31,082 nt of DNA from SLRI01 sp964576715 (GCA_964576715.1 CAZNWE010000050.1:1-31082); one strand, 5' to 3'. Counted from the stretch's first letter, positions 7,113 through 15,800 are shown. Made by a program: numbers and translations. The notes: a model not told the origin generated them from the sequence alone.

Positions 7113-8485
7113 GAGCCGTCTCCCCGGGCCGTGGCGGCGGGCGCCCCCGGCGCCCAGCCGGTGGCAAAGAAGTCGACGATCCGTGCTGCGACCTCGCGCT
7201 GCATGTAGTTGCCGCAATGGCCGCCGGTCGGATAGACGGTCGACCGGTCCGCGAAGACCCGGTCGAGGAACTGCCAGTCTTCGGCCACCAGGATGATGTC
7301 GTCCTCGTTGCCGAGAAATCCAACATGCTCGGCCGACGCCAGATAGCTCTCGATCGAGCGCAGGCTGGCGTCCTCGATCATCTGCTCGGTCGTCAGACCG
7401 GGCTCCTCTCGGCGGAAGTACGGCTGGTAGAGCGCCTCGAAATAGTCGATGAAGCTCCGCGCCCGCGCGTCCCGGTAGATGTCGCTCAGCCGGCGATCGG
7501 TGGCCCGCAGCTGCGTGCCCGCGGGCACCACGAAGCCACTGTCGGTCATCACATCGGCGGCGAAGGCGAGATTGACCGCCGACAGCCTGAAGGAAATGCC
7601 GATGAGCTTCTCGATGTCGACCGCATCGGGCTCGAGGACGGTGTAGATGCGGTAGACGAAATCGCCGGCGAAGTCGGTGGGGGAACCGGCGACGTAGATG
7701 TCGGCGAACGCCGTGAACGCCCGGTCGAGGAAGTCGGGAATGGCCTCGGGATCGGTCTCGACGAACCGGTCGAGCATGTCGTCGACCAGCTGGATCGAGG
7801 TGTAGAGCGAGACCGACGGGTTGAGCAGGAGCACCCGCTCGAAGCCGAAGCCGGCCTCGCCGGCGGCGATCCGTTCGTCGTCGAGCTTGGCCACGAAGGC
7901 GGCCAGCGTCGCCCCCAGCGAATAGCCGGTGAGATGGACCTCGGTCACCTCGATGCGGCTCTGCACCCGCTCGAGTGCGGCCTGCATCAGCCGGTGCATG
8001 TCGGCCGCATCGTCGCGCAGCCGTCCCGGCACGCCGGTGGTCGAGGCGTTGATGACGAAGTTCGCGTGCGTCTGGTTGGGCAGCGAGATGACGTGGTTGC
8101 CGGCGTTCCACAGCAGGGTTGCCAGGTTCCAGTTGATGTCCGCCTTCCAGCTGCCGCCGGTCCCGGCGATGACGAAGACCAGCGGCGCAGCCCGGTCCTG
8201 CGCCAACAGCCCGAACTCCGCGCCGAAGCGCTCGAAGAAGAACACCGGCGGTGCCTTGCGCTCGGGCAGCGGCTGGACCCGGAAAGGCAAGATCTCGCGG
8301 CCTTCCTCGATCTCCGGCAGCACGACGCGATTGGCCAGCGGGGTGGCGACGACCGTGGCGACCAGCGGGTCCACGAAAGGGAAGTCATAGGCGTCGACCC
8401 GCTCGGCGCGGAGGCTCGTCGGTGCCGTCGACGCCGCGAGCAGAATCGCCAGGGCCAGGAGCCCGCGCAGGATGGATCTCGTCAT
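7109..8485 (-). CDS. Secreted alpha/beta hydrolase (lipase/esterase-like)
   Basis: A 458-residue protein with a Sec signal peptide (MTRSILRGLLALAILLAAST, cleavage after LRA). The alpha/beta hydrolase fold shows an oxyanion region VFVIAGTGGSWKA, the nucleophile elbow GYSLGA, a late acidic candidate in NEDDIILVAED and a catalytic His candidate in YPTGGHCGN, in the expected order. A large insert of about 170 residues between nucleophile and acid (IDIEKLIGISFRLSAVN region) is probably a lid. It heads a unit with mlaA and a TAXI protein through stop/start overlap, so a role in periplasmic or outer membrane lipid hydrolysis is plausible but not shown. The ATG at 8485 is preferred because the signal peptide begins there; an upstream start at 8533 would add 16 residues. 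Confidence 0.82.
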   Translation of the reverse strand: MTRSILRGLLALAILLAASTAPTSLRAERVDAYDFPFVDPLVATVVATPLANRVVLPEIEEGREILPFRVQPLPERKAPPVFFFERFGAEFGLLAQDRAAPLVFVIAGTGGSWKADINWNLATLLWNAGNHVISLPNQTHANFVINASTTGVPGRLRDDAADMHRLMQAALERVQSRIEVTEVHLTGYSLGATLAAFVAKLDDERIAAGEAGFGFERVLLLNPSVSLYTSIQLVDDMLDRFVETDPEAIPDFLDRAFTAFADIYVAGSPTDFAGDFVYRIYTVLEPDAVDIEKLIGISFRLSAVNLAFAADVMTDSGFVVPAGTQLRATDRRLSDIYRDARARSFIDYFEALYQPYFRREEPGLTTEQMIEDASLRSIESYLASAEHVGFLGNEDDIILVAEDWQFLDRVFADRSTVYPTGGHCGNYMQREVAARIVDFFATGWAPGAPAATARGDGS

Positions 8486-8541
8486 CGCCACACCATTTCT
8501 AAAGGGCCGCCGTTGCGGCGAGTGGTCGGGCACCTGGCCAC

Positions 8542-8570
8542 TTGAACCCGGCGGTTCGTGCGTCTATCAA
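8542..8570 (+). promoter_or_regulatory. Sigma-70-type promoter for tRNA-Cys
   Basis: TTGAAC (8542-8547), a 17-base spacer, then TATCAA (8565-8570). Transcription would start about 8577, leaving a leader of about 44 bases before the tRNA. The fit to the consensus is fair. Confidence 0.5.
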
Positions 8571-8620
8571 ACGGGACTGCGTGTGTCGTAGGTTTTTGCG
8601 CAACGGTCGCGCACCAAGCA

Positions 8621-8694
8621 GGCCCGGTGGCAGAGTGGTGATGCAGAGGACTGCAAATCCTTGCACGTCGGTTCGATTCCGGCCCGGGCCTCCA
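8621..8694 (+). tRNA. tRNA-Cys (anticodon GCA)
   Basis: A 74-nt cloverleaf: acceptor GGCCCGG pairs perfectly with CCGGGCC. The anticodon loop reads CTGCAAA with GCA, the T-arm has GGTTCGATTCC, discriminator T, and CCA is encoded at 8692-8694. Confidence 0.96.
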
Positions 8695-8709
8695 TTACGC
8701 CTTTAGCCC

Positions 8710-8738
8710 TTGGCACCCCAGCTCGCGATTGTTATAGA
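8710..8738 (+). promoter_or_regulatory. Sigma-70-type promoter for tRNA-Asn
   Basis: TTGGCA (8710-8715), a 17-base spacer, then TATAGA (8733-8738), 11 bases before the tRNA 5' end. The two tRNAs therefore seem to have separate promoters, although read-through from tRNA-Cys is possible. Confidence 0.6.
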
Positions 8739-8749
8739 CGCCGAAGTGT

Positions 8750-8825
8750 TCCCCGGTAGCTCAGTTGGTAGAGCAAGCGGCTGTTAACCGCTGGGTCGCT
8801 GGTTCGAGTCCGGCCCGGGGAGCCA
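8750..8825 (+). tRNA. tRNA-Asn (anticodon GTT)
   Basis: A 76-nt cloverleaf: acceptor TCCCCGG pairs with CCGGGGA. The anticodon loop reads CTGTTAA with GTT, the T-arm has GGTTCGAGTCC, discriminator G, and CCA is encoded at 8823-8825. Its 3' end is only two bases from the stop codon of the converging oxidoreductase gene. Confidence 0.97.
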
Positions 8826-8827
8826 AC

Positions 8828-9742
8828 TCACCGCCGCCCCGTCGAGCTGCACCCCGTTAGAGAAGCACCGCCGAGCTCCTTGAGGGTTCGAAACACGCCT
8901 GTCGTCCAATCATCGCGACCGCGTCCTTGTGCCTGGGCCACCTGGTAGAGCTGCCGACCGACCGCCCCGGTGGCGAGCGGTACTTGGAGTGCCGCGGCGA
9001 GCTCGACGGCCAACCCCAGATCCTTGGTGGCGAGATCGAGCATGAAGGCCGGCGACGGCTCGTCCTTCAAGGCCTTCTCGGGCCAGGTTGTGGTGATGTG
9101 GCCGCGGCCGGCGGGTGTGTGCGAGAGGACTTCCGCCATCACCTCGAGGTCGAGCCCGGCCTTGAGCCCCATCGTCAGGCCTTCGGCGGTGGCCAGGTTG
9201 ACCACTGCCGAGATGTAGTTGTTGACCAGCTTCATCGTCGCACCGGCGCCGAGCGGCCCGCAGACCGTCACCTGCTCGCCCATCGCCAGCAAGAGCGGTT
9301 GGACGCGCTCGATGTCGGCAGCGGCCCCGCCGACCATGAAGGTCGAGGTGCCGGCCACCGCATGCGCCGAGGTGCGGCCGACCGGGGCATCGACCATGCC
9401 AACACCCTGGCTGGCGAGCCGGGCGCCGATCCGCCTGGTCTCGCCCGGCAGGATGGTGCTCATGTCGACCAGGACGGCACCCTCGGCGATGCCCCGAGCG
9501 ACGCCGTTCTCGCCGAAGCAGGCCGCCTCGACGATGGCGCCCACCGGCAGCATGGTGAAGACCACATCGGCCCCCCGGGCGGCGGCGGCGGCACTCGTGG
9601 CGGCCGTGGCACCGGCCTCGACCAGTGCCGCCACCGCCTCGGGCGACACGTCGAAGACCTGGAGCCTGTGGCCGGCCTTGACGAGATTCTTGCTCATCGC
9701 CCCGCCCATCTGGCCGAGCCCGACGAACCCGATGCTGGTCAT
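8828..9742 (-). CDS. Beta-hydroxyacid dehydrogenase, YihU (3-sulfolactaldehyde reductase)-like
   Basis: A 304-residue NAD(P)-dependent dehydrogenase: Rossmann loop FVGLGQMGGAMSKNL, substrate loop DAPVGRTSAHAVAGT, catalytic Lys171 in GAGATMKLVNNYISA, and C-terminal SPAFMLDLATKDLGLAVELA and AQGRGRDDW. Most relatives (3-hydroxyisobutyrate or tartronate semialdehyde reductases) have a V-S-G-G type substrate loop. The V-G-R-T-S-A-x-A loop and the GRGHITTTWPEKAL and GRGRDDW segments instead resemble E. coli YihU, which reduces sulfolactaldehyde in sulfoquinovose breakdown. Residues equivalent to the YihU sulfonate-binding set as I recall it (Arg123, Asn174, Ser178) fall at the same numbers here. 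Related members act on 4-hydroxybutyrate or glyoxylate-type substrates, so the substrate stays open. A GGAGG-like RBS precedes the ATG at 9742. Confidence 0.85.
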   Translation of the reverse strand: MTSIGFVGLGQMGGAMSKNLVKAGHRLQVFDVSPEAVAALVEAGATAATSAAAAARGADVVFTMLPVGAIVEAACFGENGVARGIAEGAVLVDMSTILPGETRRIGARLASQGVGMVDAPVGRTSAHAVAGTSTFMVGGAAADIERVQPLLLAMGEQVTVCGPLGAGATMKLVNNYISAVVNLATAEGLTMGLKAGLDLEVMAEVLSHTPAGRGHITTTWPEKALKDEPSPAFMLDLATKDLGLAVELAAALQVPLATGAVGRQLYQVAQAQGRGRDDWTTGVFRTLKELGGASLTGCSSTGRR

Positions 9743-9863
9743 CTCCTGCCTCCCGTCCTTCGTTGCTGTGCGTCGCGTGATCGGCCATGGCGTCGCTGCG
9801 GTCAACAATCACCTGGCTTGCGACGATGCCGGCGGTCGTGCTCAACAGACCTGGTCAACTGCC

Positions 9864-10601
9864 ATGGAGGGTCCGTTGCGCCTGCCCCGGAGCGGCTCGA
9901 TCGTCATCCTGACCGGTGCCGGCATCTCCGCCGAATCCGGCCTTGCCACGTTTCGCGGTGCCGGCGGGCTCTGGGAGGGGCAGCGGGTGGAGGACGTCGC
10001 CACGCCCGAGGCGTTCGCCCGCAATCCGCTCCTGGTGCACCGCTTCTACAATCAGCGCCGCCGCCAGCTGCATGATCCGGCGATCAAGCCGAACGCCGCG
10101 CACCATGCCCTGGCCCGGCTCGAGGCGGCGTGGCCGGGCGAGGTGCTGGTGGTCACGCAGAATGTCGACGACCTGCACGAGCGCGCCGGCAGCCGCGCGG
10201 TGTTGCACATGCATGGCGAGCTGCGCCGGGTGCGCTGCACCGCCTGCGCCGACGAGCGGCTGTGGCTCGGCGACCTCGGCCTCGAGACGGCTTGTGCGGC
10301 CTGCGGCAAGCAGGGAAGCCTGCGGCCGGCGATCGTCTGGTTCGGCGAGATGCCGCTCGAGATGGACCGCATCATGGCGGCCCTGCAGGGCTGCGCGCTG
10401 TTCATCGCGATCGGCACCTCGGGCCACGTCTATCCGGCCGCCGGCTTCGTCGAGGTGGTTCGCGACGTCGATCGGGCGCACACGATCGAGGTCAATCTCG
10501 AGCCCTCGGTGATGCGCTCCGCCTTCGCCGAAAGCCGCACCGGCCCGGCCGGCAGCGTCGTGCCGGCGCTGGTCGAGGCGCTCTTGGCCGGGTTGCGGTG
10601 A
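9864..10601 (+). CDS. cobB: Class III sirtuin, NAD-dependent protein deacylase
   Basis: A 245-residue sirtuin that removes acyl groups from lysine using NAD. Motifs in order: NAD loop GAGISAESGLATFRG and GLW, TQNVDDLHERAG, the catalytic His in HMHGEL, a four-cysteine zinc site (C-T-A-C and C-A-A-C), RPAIVWFGE, and GTSGHVYPAA. The segment FYNQRRRQL carries the Y-x-x-R pair that marks class III enzymes able to remove succinyl and malonyl groups, as in SIRT5 and E. coli CobB. It is divergent from the YihU-like gene with 121 bases between them. The ATG at 9864 is chosen because it sits about 12 residues before the NAD loop, the normal spacing; its ribosome site is weak. Confidence 0.92.
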   Translation: MEGPLRLPRSGSIVILTGAGISAESGLATFRGAGGLWEGQRVEDVATPEAFARNPLLVHRFYNQRRRQLHDPAIKPNAAHHALARLEAAWPGEVLVVTQNVDDLHERAGSRAVLHMHGELRRVRCTACADERLWLGDLGLETACAACGKQGSLRPAIVWFGEMPLEMDRIMAALQGCALFIAIGTSGHVYPAAGFVEVVRDVDRAHTIEVNLEPSVMRSAFAESRTGPAGSVVPALVEALLAGLR

Positions 10602-10719
10602 ACCGGGGCCTGGCGCCGACCGGCGCGCTGTCGCGGCAACACCCGATCGAGACCGGGCGACGCGGTGCCGTCGGTTGTGCCCGTGGCGGCACGACCCCAA
10701 TGGCGCGGCGCTGCCGGGG

Positions 10720-11874
<1,155 letters not shown>

Positions 11875-12047
11875 TGTCGTCTCCCCTGATCGAGCGCGCC
11901 GGTTGCACCGACGCTGATTTATTGGATCGGTGAGGATCAGCCAAAACTGCCCACGAGGCAAGCCCCGCGCACTCCGACGAAGCTGGCGGGATCGGCGCCC
12001 CCTGGCCGCCGGCAGGCAATCTGGGCGCTGGTGCGGCGTCGCCGCGC

Positions 12048-12356
12048 TCAGTGGTCGGCAGCGTGACTCTTGGCGAAGGCGGCCTGCTGCTCGGCGCTGG
12101 CCTCGGTCTGATGCTTCGCTTTCCAGTCCTCGTAAGGCATGCCGTAGACGATCTCGCGGGCGGCGTCGTAGCTGAGCTCGAGACCCCTCTCCGCGGCGGC
12201 GGCCTGATACCACTTCGAGAGGCAGTTCCGACAGAAGCCCGAAAGGTTCATCAGGTCGATGTTCTGGACGTCCGGTCGCTCGCGGAAATGCTGGACCAAG
12301 CGGCGGAAAGCCGCGGCCTCCAGCTCGGTGCGGGTGGCGTCGTCAATCTCTGACAT
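12048..12356 (-). CDS. DUF1244 domain protein
   Basis: A 102-residue helical cytosolic protein matching the DUF1244 family. Conserved features seen are FRRLVQHFRERPDVQNIDLMN, the two-cysteine segment SGFCRNCLSKWY, and the MPYEDWKAKHQTEASAEQQAAF end. The family is widespread in alphaproteobacteria and other proteobacteria and has no established function that I know of. It follows the YbdK-like gene by 59 bases on the same strand, so co-transcription is likely. The ATG at 12356 is preceded by CAGGGAACC, an acceptable ribosome site. Confidence 0.88.
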   Translation of the reverse strand: MSEIDDATRTELEAAAFRRLVQHFRERPDVQNIDLMNLSGFCRNCLSKWYQAAAAERGLELSYDAAREIVYGMPYEDWKAKHQTEASAEQQAAFAKSHAADH

Positions 12357-12415
12357 CTTGGTTCCCTGCTGTGCTGTTGACCTGTCACGGCAGATGGCGC
12401 TGTCGCGGCCAGGCC

Positions 12416-13558
12416 TCAAGCCGGGACGTCCTCGAGCGAGGCCTCGATCAGCCAGTCGACGACCCGGTGGCGGGCCTCTTCGGGCTCGGCACCGGCGGCG
12501 ATCGCGGCGTGGTAGACCTCGAGCTGATGGTCGGCGCTGGTGCCGTCCTGGACGATCTCGCGCGCCCGCAGGAGCTCGGGCAGGCAGCCGAGCTCGGTCG
12601 CGTCTTCCTTGAGGAGATCGAGCAGCTCGTCGATCAGCTCGGCGAACGGGACCAGCCGGCGGCGGCCGTAGTCGGCAAGCGTGCCGCCGACGCCGAAGCG
12701 CTGGGCGCGCCACTTGTTCTCCTGCAGCAGCACCTGGCGGTAGCGCCGCCAGGTCTGGTTCGAGGCTCTCAGTCGGTAGAGATAGCCGAGCAGGGACTGG
12801 TAGATGGCGGCGATGGTAATCGCGTCCTCGAGCTTGGTGCAGAGGTCGCAGACCCGCATTTCCAGCGTCGGGTGCTTCGCCGATGGGCGGATGTCCCACC
12901 AGATCTTGGTCGGATCGTCGCAGATCCCGATATCCGCCATGTCTGCCAGCAGCCCCTGCCAGTCGGCGAAGCTGCTGAACGGCTCAGGGATGCCGGAGCG
13001 CGGCAGGTCGCCGAAAATGGTCGGGCGAAACGCCTTGAGGCCGGTATCCTGACCCTCCCAGAACGGCGAGGACGTGCTCAGGGCCAACAGATGCGGCAGG
13101 AAGTAGGTCGCCTGGTTCATCAGGTCGATCCTGAGCTCGTCGTCGTCGATCCCCGCATGGATGTGCATGCCGCAGACCACCAGCCTACGGGCCAAGGCCT
13201 GGAAATCCTCGGTCAGGATGCGGTAGCGGTCGAGATCGACGCTCTTTTGCATCCGCCAGCTGGCCGAGGGATGGGTCGAGACGGCGAGCAGGGCGAGATC
13301 GAAGTCGGCGGCACAGTTGGCGATCGTCCGCCGCAGCGCGGCGAGCTCGCGGCGCAGGCTGCCGACATCGCGGCAGACCGAGCTGCCGATCTCGACCTGG
13401 GCCTGCAGCAGCTCGTGGGTCACCTGTGGCCCCAAGGCCTCGCGGCAGGCGGCCATGAAGCCTGGCGGCGGGCTGATCGCCAGCTGGCCGGTCGCCCGCT
13501 CGACGATCAGGTACTCCTCCTCTATCCCAAGGGTGAGATGTGGCCGGCGTGGCGCCAT
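12416..13558 (-). CDS. YbdK-type carboxylate-amine ligase (GCS2 family)
   Basis: A 380-residue member of the glutamate-cysteine ligase 2 family. Visible are TLGIEEEYLIVE (metal and ATP binding at the N-terminus), HELLQAQVEIGSSVC, VVCGMHIHAGI, and IWWDIRPSAKHPTLEMRVCD. E. coli YbdK has weak gamma-glutamylcysteine ligase activity, while the physiological reaction of most members is unknown. Its start overlaps the upstream N-formylglutamate amidohydrolase-like gene by 37 bases (13522-13558), so the pair is probably translationally linked. That suggests a shared pathway around glutamate or an N-acyl/gamma-glutamyl compound. The ATG at 13558 follows an AGGGGGG stretch. Confidence 0.9.
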   Translation of the reverse strand: MAPRRPHLTLGIEEEYLIVERATGQLAISPPPGFMAACREALGPQVTHELLQAQVEIGSSVCRDVGSLRRELAALRRTIANCAADFDLALLAVSTHPSASWRMQKSVDLDRYRILTEDFQALARRLVVCGMHIHAGIDDDELRIDLMNQATYFLPHLLALSTSSPFWEGQDTGLKAFRPTIFGDLPRSGIPEPFSSFADWQGLLADMADIGICDDPTKIWWDIRPSAKHPTLEMRVCDLCTKLEDAITIAAIYQSLLGYLYRLRASNQTWRRYRQVLLQENKWRAQRFGVGGTLADYGRRRLVPFAELIDELLDLLKEDATELGCLPELLRAREIVQDGTSADHQLEVYHAAIAAGAEPEEARHRVVDWLIEASLEDVPA

Positions 13559-14430
13559 GCGCGGAGCCCCCCTGTGGTTGGCAGATTGTCGCCGTCGAAG
13601 ATGCTGTAGAGCCCAGGCGCCGCCAGCGGCGGCTCGAGGCAGTCAAGGAGCAGTGCGGCATAGCGGGCGATCCCGGCGGGTGCCGCGATCTGGTCCTGGC
13701 GGATCTCGAACATGATGTGCGGCAGCCGGGTCCGCTGGGCGTGGAAGGTGACGGTGAAGCCGAACTCGCGCTGGCCGGAATAGGGCTGGTTGTCGCCGAC
13801 GACGAGGCCCGGCTCGGCCTGCAGCCGCTCGAGCACCGGGCCGGCGAGCCGGCGGTCGCCACGCCACAGCACCCCGACATGCCAGGGGCGGTCCGCGCCG
13901 TCGAGATGCGGGGTGAAGCTGTGGATGGCGATGATCACCGGGATCCGGCCCTGCCGCCGGAACCGGGCAATCGTCCGCGCCACGGCGCGGTGGTAGGGCA
14001 GGAAGTAGTCGCGGATGCGGCGGTCGGCCGCCGCCGCGCTCAGCTGCTGGTTGCCCGGGATCACGCAGCCGTCGCTGATCGGCGGGATCGAGGTCTGGGT
14101 CCGCGGCCGTCGGTTGACGTCGATCACCAGCCGCGAGACGTGGTTGAAGAGAGCCGTCGCCCCGAGCCGCGCGGTCAGCTCCCGGGTCAGCGCCGCCGCA
14201 CCGATGTCCCAGCCGATGTGGCGAGCGAGGTTGGTCTCACTGACGCCGAGTTCGCCCACCGCGTCGGGGATGACGCAGCCGGCATGATCGCAAAGCAGCA
14301 GCACCGGCCGATCGCCCAGGCGCAAGCACTCGACGAAAGGCGAAGGTGCCGCGACGGCGCGCTCGGCGGTTGACGTCGTCGCCCGATCGGGTCGCTCGAG
14401 GATGCCGAATGCGCTTTTCTCGTCCTTCAT
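13522..14430 (-). CDS. N-formylglutamate amidohydrolase-like protein
   Basis: A 302-residue member of the N-formylglutamate amidohydrolase (HutG-type) family. Motifs are LLLCDHAGCVIP, RHIGWDIGAAALT, RLVIDVNRRP, IIAIHSFTP, HVGVLWRGDRRLAGPVLERL and MFEIRQDQI; the Asp/His and His/Glu residues in these motifs are the expected zinc ligands and catalytic groups. HutG releases formate from N-formylglutamate at the end of histidine degradation, but no other hut gene is here. Pairing with a GCS2 ligase points to a different role. An AGAGGA ribosome site precedes the ATG at 14430. It is the first gene of the unit that continues with the ligase and DUF1244. Confidence 0.87.
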   Translation of the reverse strand: MKDEKSAFGILERPDRATTSTAERAVAAPSPFVECLRLGDRPVLLLCDHAGCVIPDAVGELGVSETNLARHIGWDIGAAALTRELTARLGATALFNHVSRLVIDVNRRPRTQTSIPPISDGCVIPGNQQLSAAAADRRIRDYFLPYHRAVARTIARFRRQGRIPVIIAIHSFTPHLDGADRPWHVGVLWRGDRRLAGPVLERLQAEPGLVVGDNQPYSGQREFGFTVTFHAQRTRLPHIMFEIRQDQIAAPAGIARYAALLLDCLEPPLAAPGLYSIFDGDNLPTTGGLRAWRHAGHISPLG

Positions 14431-14862
14431 GACAGTCCTCTAGCCTGCTCGATCGGGTTGCGCCAAGCTGTCTGGCGGGACCAGGGCGTCAGCGCGCTGC
14501 TACGGTCTGCCGCAGGCCGGGCAGGGGAGCCGGCTTTTCGGAGCGAATCGCCACCCTGGCGTCGCGGCCGATGCGGGCCTTGCCGGTGTCGGGTGCGGCC
14601 GCCGCCGGCAGCCGGATCGCCGAGGCGCCGGCTGTCGCCGCCCGCTTCGTGCCCTTTGTCGCTGCCGCGGGGGTGGTCGCGCCGGCCGCACTCGGCCTGC
14701 GACAGGCCGAGCGGCAACAGCGGCGCGGGCGCGGCACGTGAAGCTTCTGGTTGTTAATGCTTTTTTCAACTTCTCGTGCTAGAGCGCTCCCCATGTACCA
14801 CATGCGGTGGCTGGAGCCTGGTCGGCGACCGTGCTGCTTGGCTAGTCGGATCGTGATTCGCG
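14431..14862. other. Intergenic stretch with an unresolved short open frame
   Basis: 432 bases separate two divergent genes. A minus-strand frame 14489-14737 (GTG start, 82 residues, Lys/Ala/Pro-rich) and a plus-strand frame from the ATG at 14571 (56 residues, hydrophobic middle) overlap each other. Both show high third-position G/C, so I cannot choose between them or claim either. An AT-rich stretch at about 14740-14785 is a plausible promoter area for the plus-strand transpeptidase locus. Confidence 0.35.
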
Positions 14863-15387
14863 ATGCTGCGACGCTCTGCTCTCAACATGCTGGCGGGTGG
14901 GATTGCGGCCCTCGGCGGCTGGCCGCGCGGGGCTGGCGCCGCGCCGGCGGGCGGTCGGGTGGCGGTCGATCTGCTGCGCTGCGTGAAGCACCAGCGAAAG
15001 CTCTACGCGCTCAAGGACGGCGCTGTCGTGATGCAGTTCAATGTCGCCCTCGGCCGTGAGCCGCGTGGGCACAAGCTGCAGGAAGGCGACGGGCGCACGC
15101 CGGAGGGCCGCTACTACATCGTCGGTGGGCGGCCCGACAGCGACTATCACCTGTCCTTGCTGATCTCCTACCCCAACGCCGACGACCGCGCCCGGGCGCG
15201 GGCGCTCGGCGTGCGGCCCGGCGGGCAGATCATGGTGCATGGTCTCGACCCGGCGATCGAGCGCGAGTGGCACGACCGGCATTGGCTCTTCAACTGGACG
15301 AATGGTTGCATCGCCGTCACGAATCCCGAGATGAATCGGTTGTGGGACAGTGTTGCGTTGGGCACACCCATCGAGATCCTCGCCTGA
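14863..15387 (+). CDS. L,D-transpeptidase family protein (YkuD domain), short form
   Basis: A 174-residue exported protein. The N-terminus MLRRSALNMLAGGIAALGGW has R-R-S-A-L before a hydrophobic run, a likely Tat signal. The YkuD domain follows: DLLRCVKHQRKLYAL, FNVALGREPRGHK, DGRTPEGRYYI, and the catalytic region with His126 (MVHG) and Cys149 in NWTNGCIAVTN. Such enzymes form 3-3 peptidoglycan cross-links or attach proteins to peptidoglycan through meso-diaminopimelate, but members of this compact subgroup may act in amidation or unknown exchange reactions. It lies 140 bases upstream of the lipoprotein gene on the same strand. The ribosome site is weak; the ATG at 14863 is chosen because the signal peptide starts there. 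Confidence 0.87.
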   Translation: MLRRSALNMLAGGIAALGGWPRGAGAAPAGGRVAVDLLRCVKHQRKLYALKDGAVVMQFNVALGREPRGHKLQEGDGRTPEGRYYIVGGRPDSDYHLSLLISYPNADDRARARALGVRPGGQIMVHGLDPAIEREWHDRHWLFNWTNGCIAVTNPEMNRLWDSVALGTPIEILA

Positions 15388-15527
15388 TCGGCCAAGCAAT
15401 GCTTCTCCAGGCGCGCCAGCTTGTTATATCCGACGTGTTTTCGCAGTTGAGTTCAACCAATGGTACAGGTTCCGGATCGACGGTGATGCGACCTGTGTGT
15501 GCTGCCTGCGCAGAGGAGTGGAGACCA

Positions 15528-15788
15528 ATGACCAAGCGTTTGGTGATGATCAGCTGTGCCGCGGTGATGGCGATGGGGCTTTCGGCCTGCGCCACGCGCG
15601 GCGATGTCGACGCGTTGCGCGCCGAGATCGCCAGCGTGCGGGCGATCGCCGAGGGTGCCGACCAGCGCTCGAGCGCGGCCTTGGCCGAGGCCCAGGCGGC
15701 GTCGGCGTCGGCCGATGTCGCCGCTGCCGAGGCGGCCGAGGCCAGCCGCAAGGCGGACGAGATCTTCCGCGCCGGCCTGCGCAAGTAG
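15528..15788 (+). CDS. Lpp/OprI-like alanine-zipper lipoprotein with C-terminal lysine
   Basis: An 86-residue lipoprotein. The signal MTKRLVMISCAAVMAMGLSA ends in the lipobox L-S-A-C (Cys21). The 66-residue mature part is one long helix with Ala at most core positions of a heptad pattern (ALAEAQAASASADVAAAEAA), like the alanine-zipper OprI/Lpp lipoproteins, and ends FRAGLRK. E. coli Lpp likewise ends in an R-K pair whose Lys is joined to peptidoglycan by ErfK/YbiS-type L,D-transpeptidases, so Lys86 is the predicted attachment point. A GAGGAG ribosome site precedes the ATG. It stops 12 bases before the ErfK/YbiS-like gene, strongly suggesting an operon. Homology to Lpp proper is not certain at this length; the architecture is what is matched. 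Confidence 0.85.
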   Translation: MTKRLVMISCAAVMAMGLSACATRGDVDALRAEIASVRAIAEGADQRSSAALAEAQAASASADVAAAEAAEASRKADEIFRAGLRK

Positions 15789-15800
15789 GGTAGCTTCGGC

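Noticed and set aside
7079..8545. Long plus-strand open frame opposite the alpha/beta hydrolase
   Set aside because: It is antisense to a gene with clear signal peptide and catalytic motifs; long antisense frames are expected at this GC content. The same applies to other long frames opposite rpoN, kdsD, gltD and the ThDP enzyme.
15446..15457. GTTGA-GT-TCAAC dyad upstream of the lipoprotein gene
   Set aside because: Five-base arms are too short to claim an operator, and no matching promoter boxes with good spacing were found around it.
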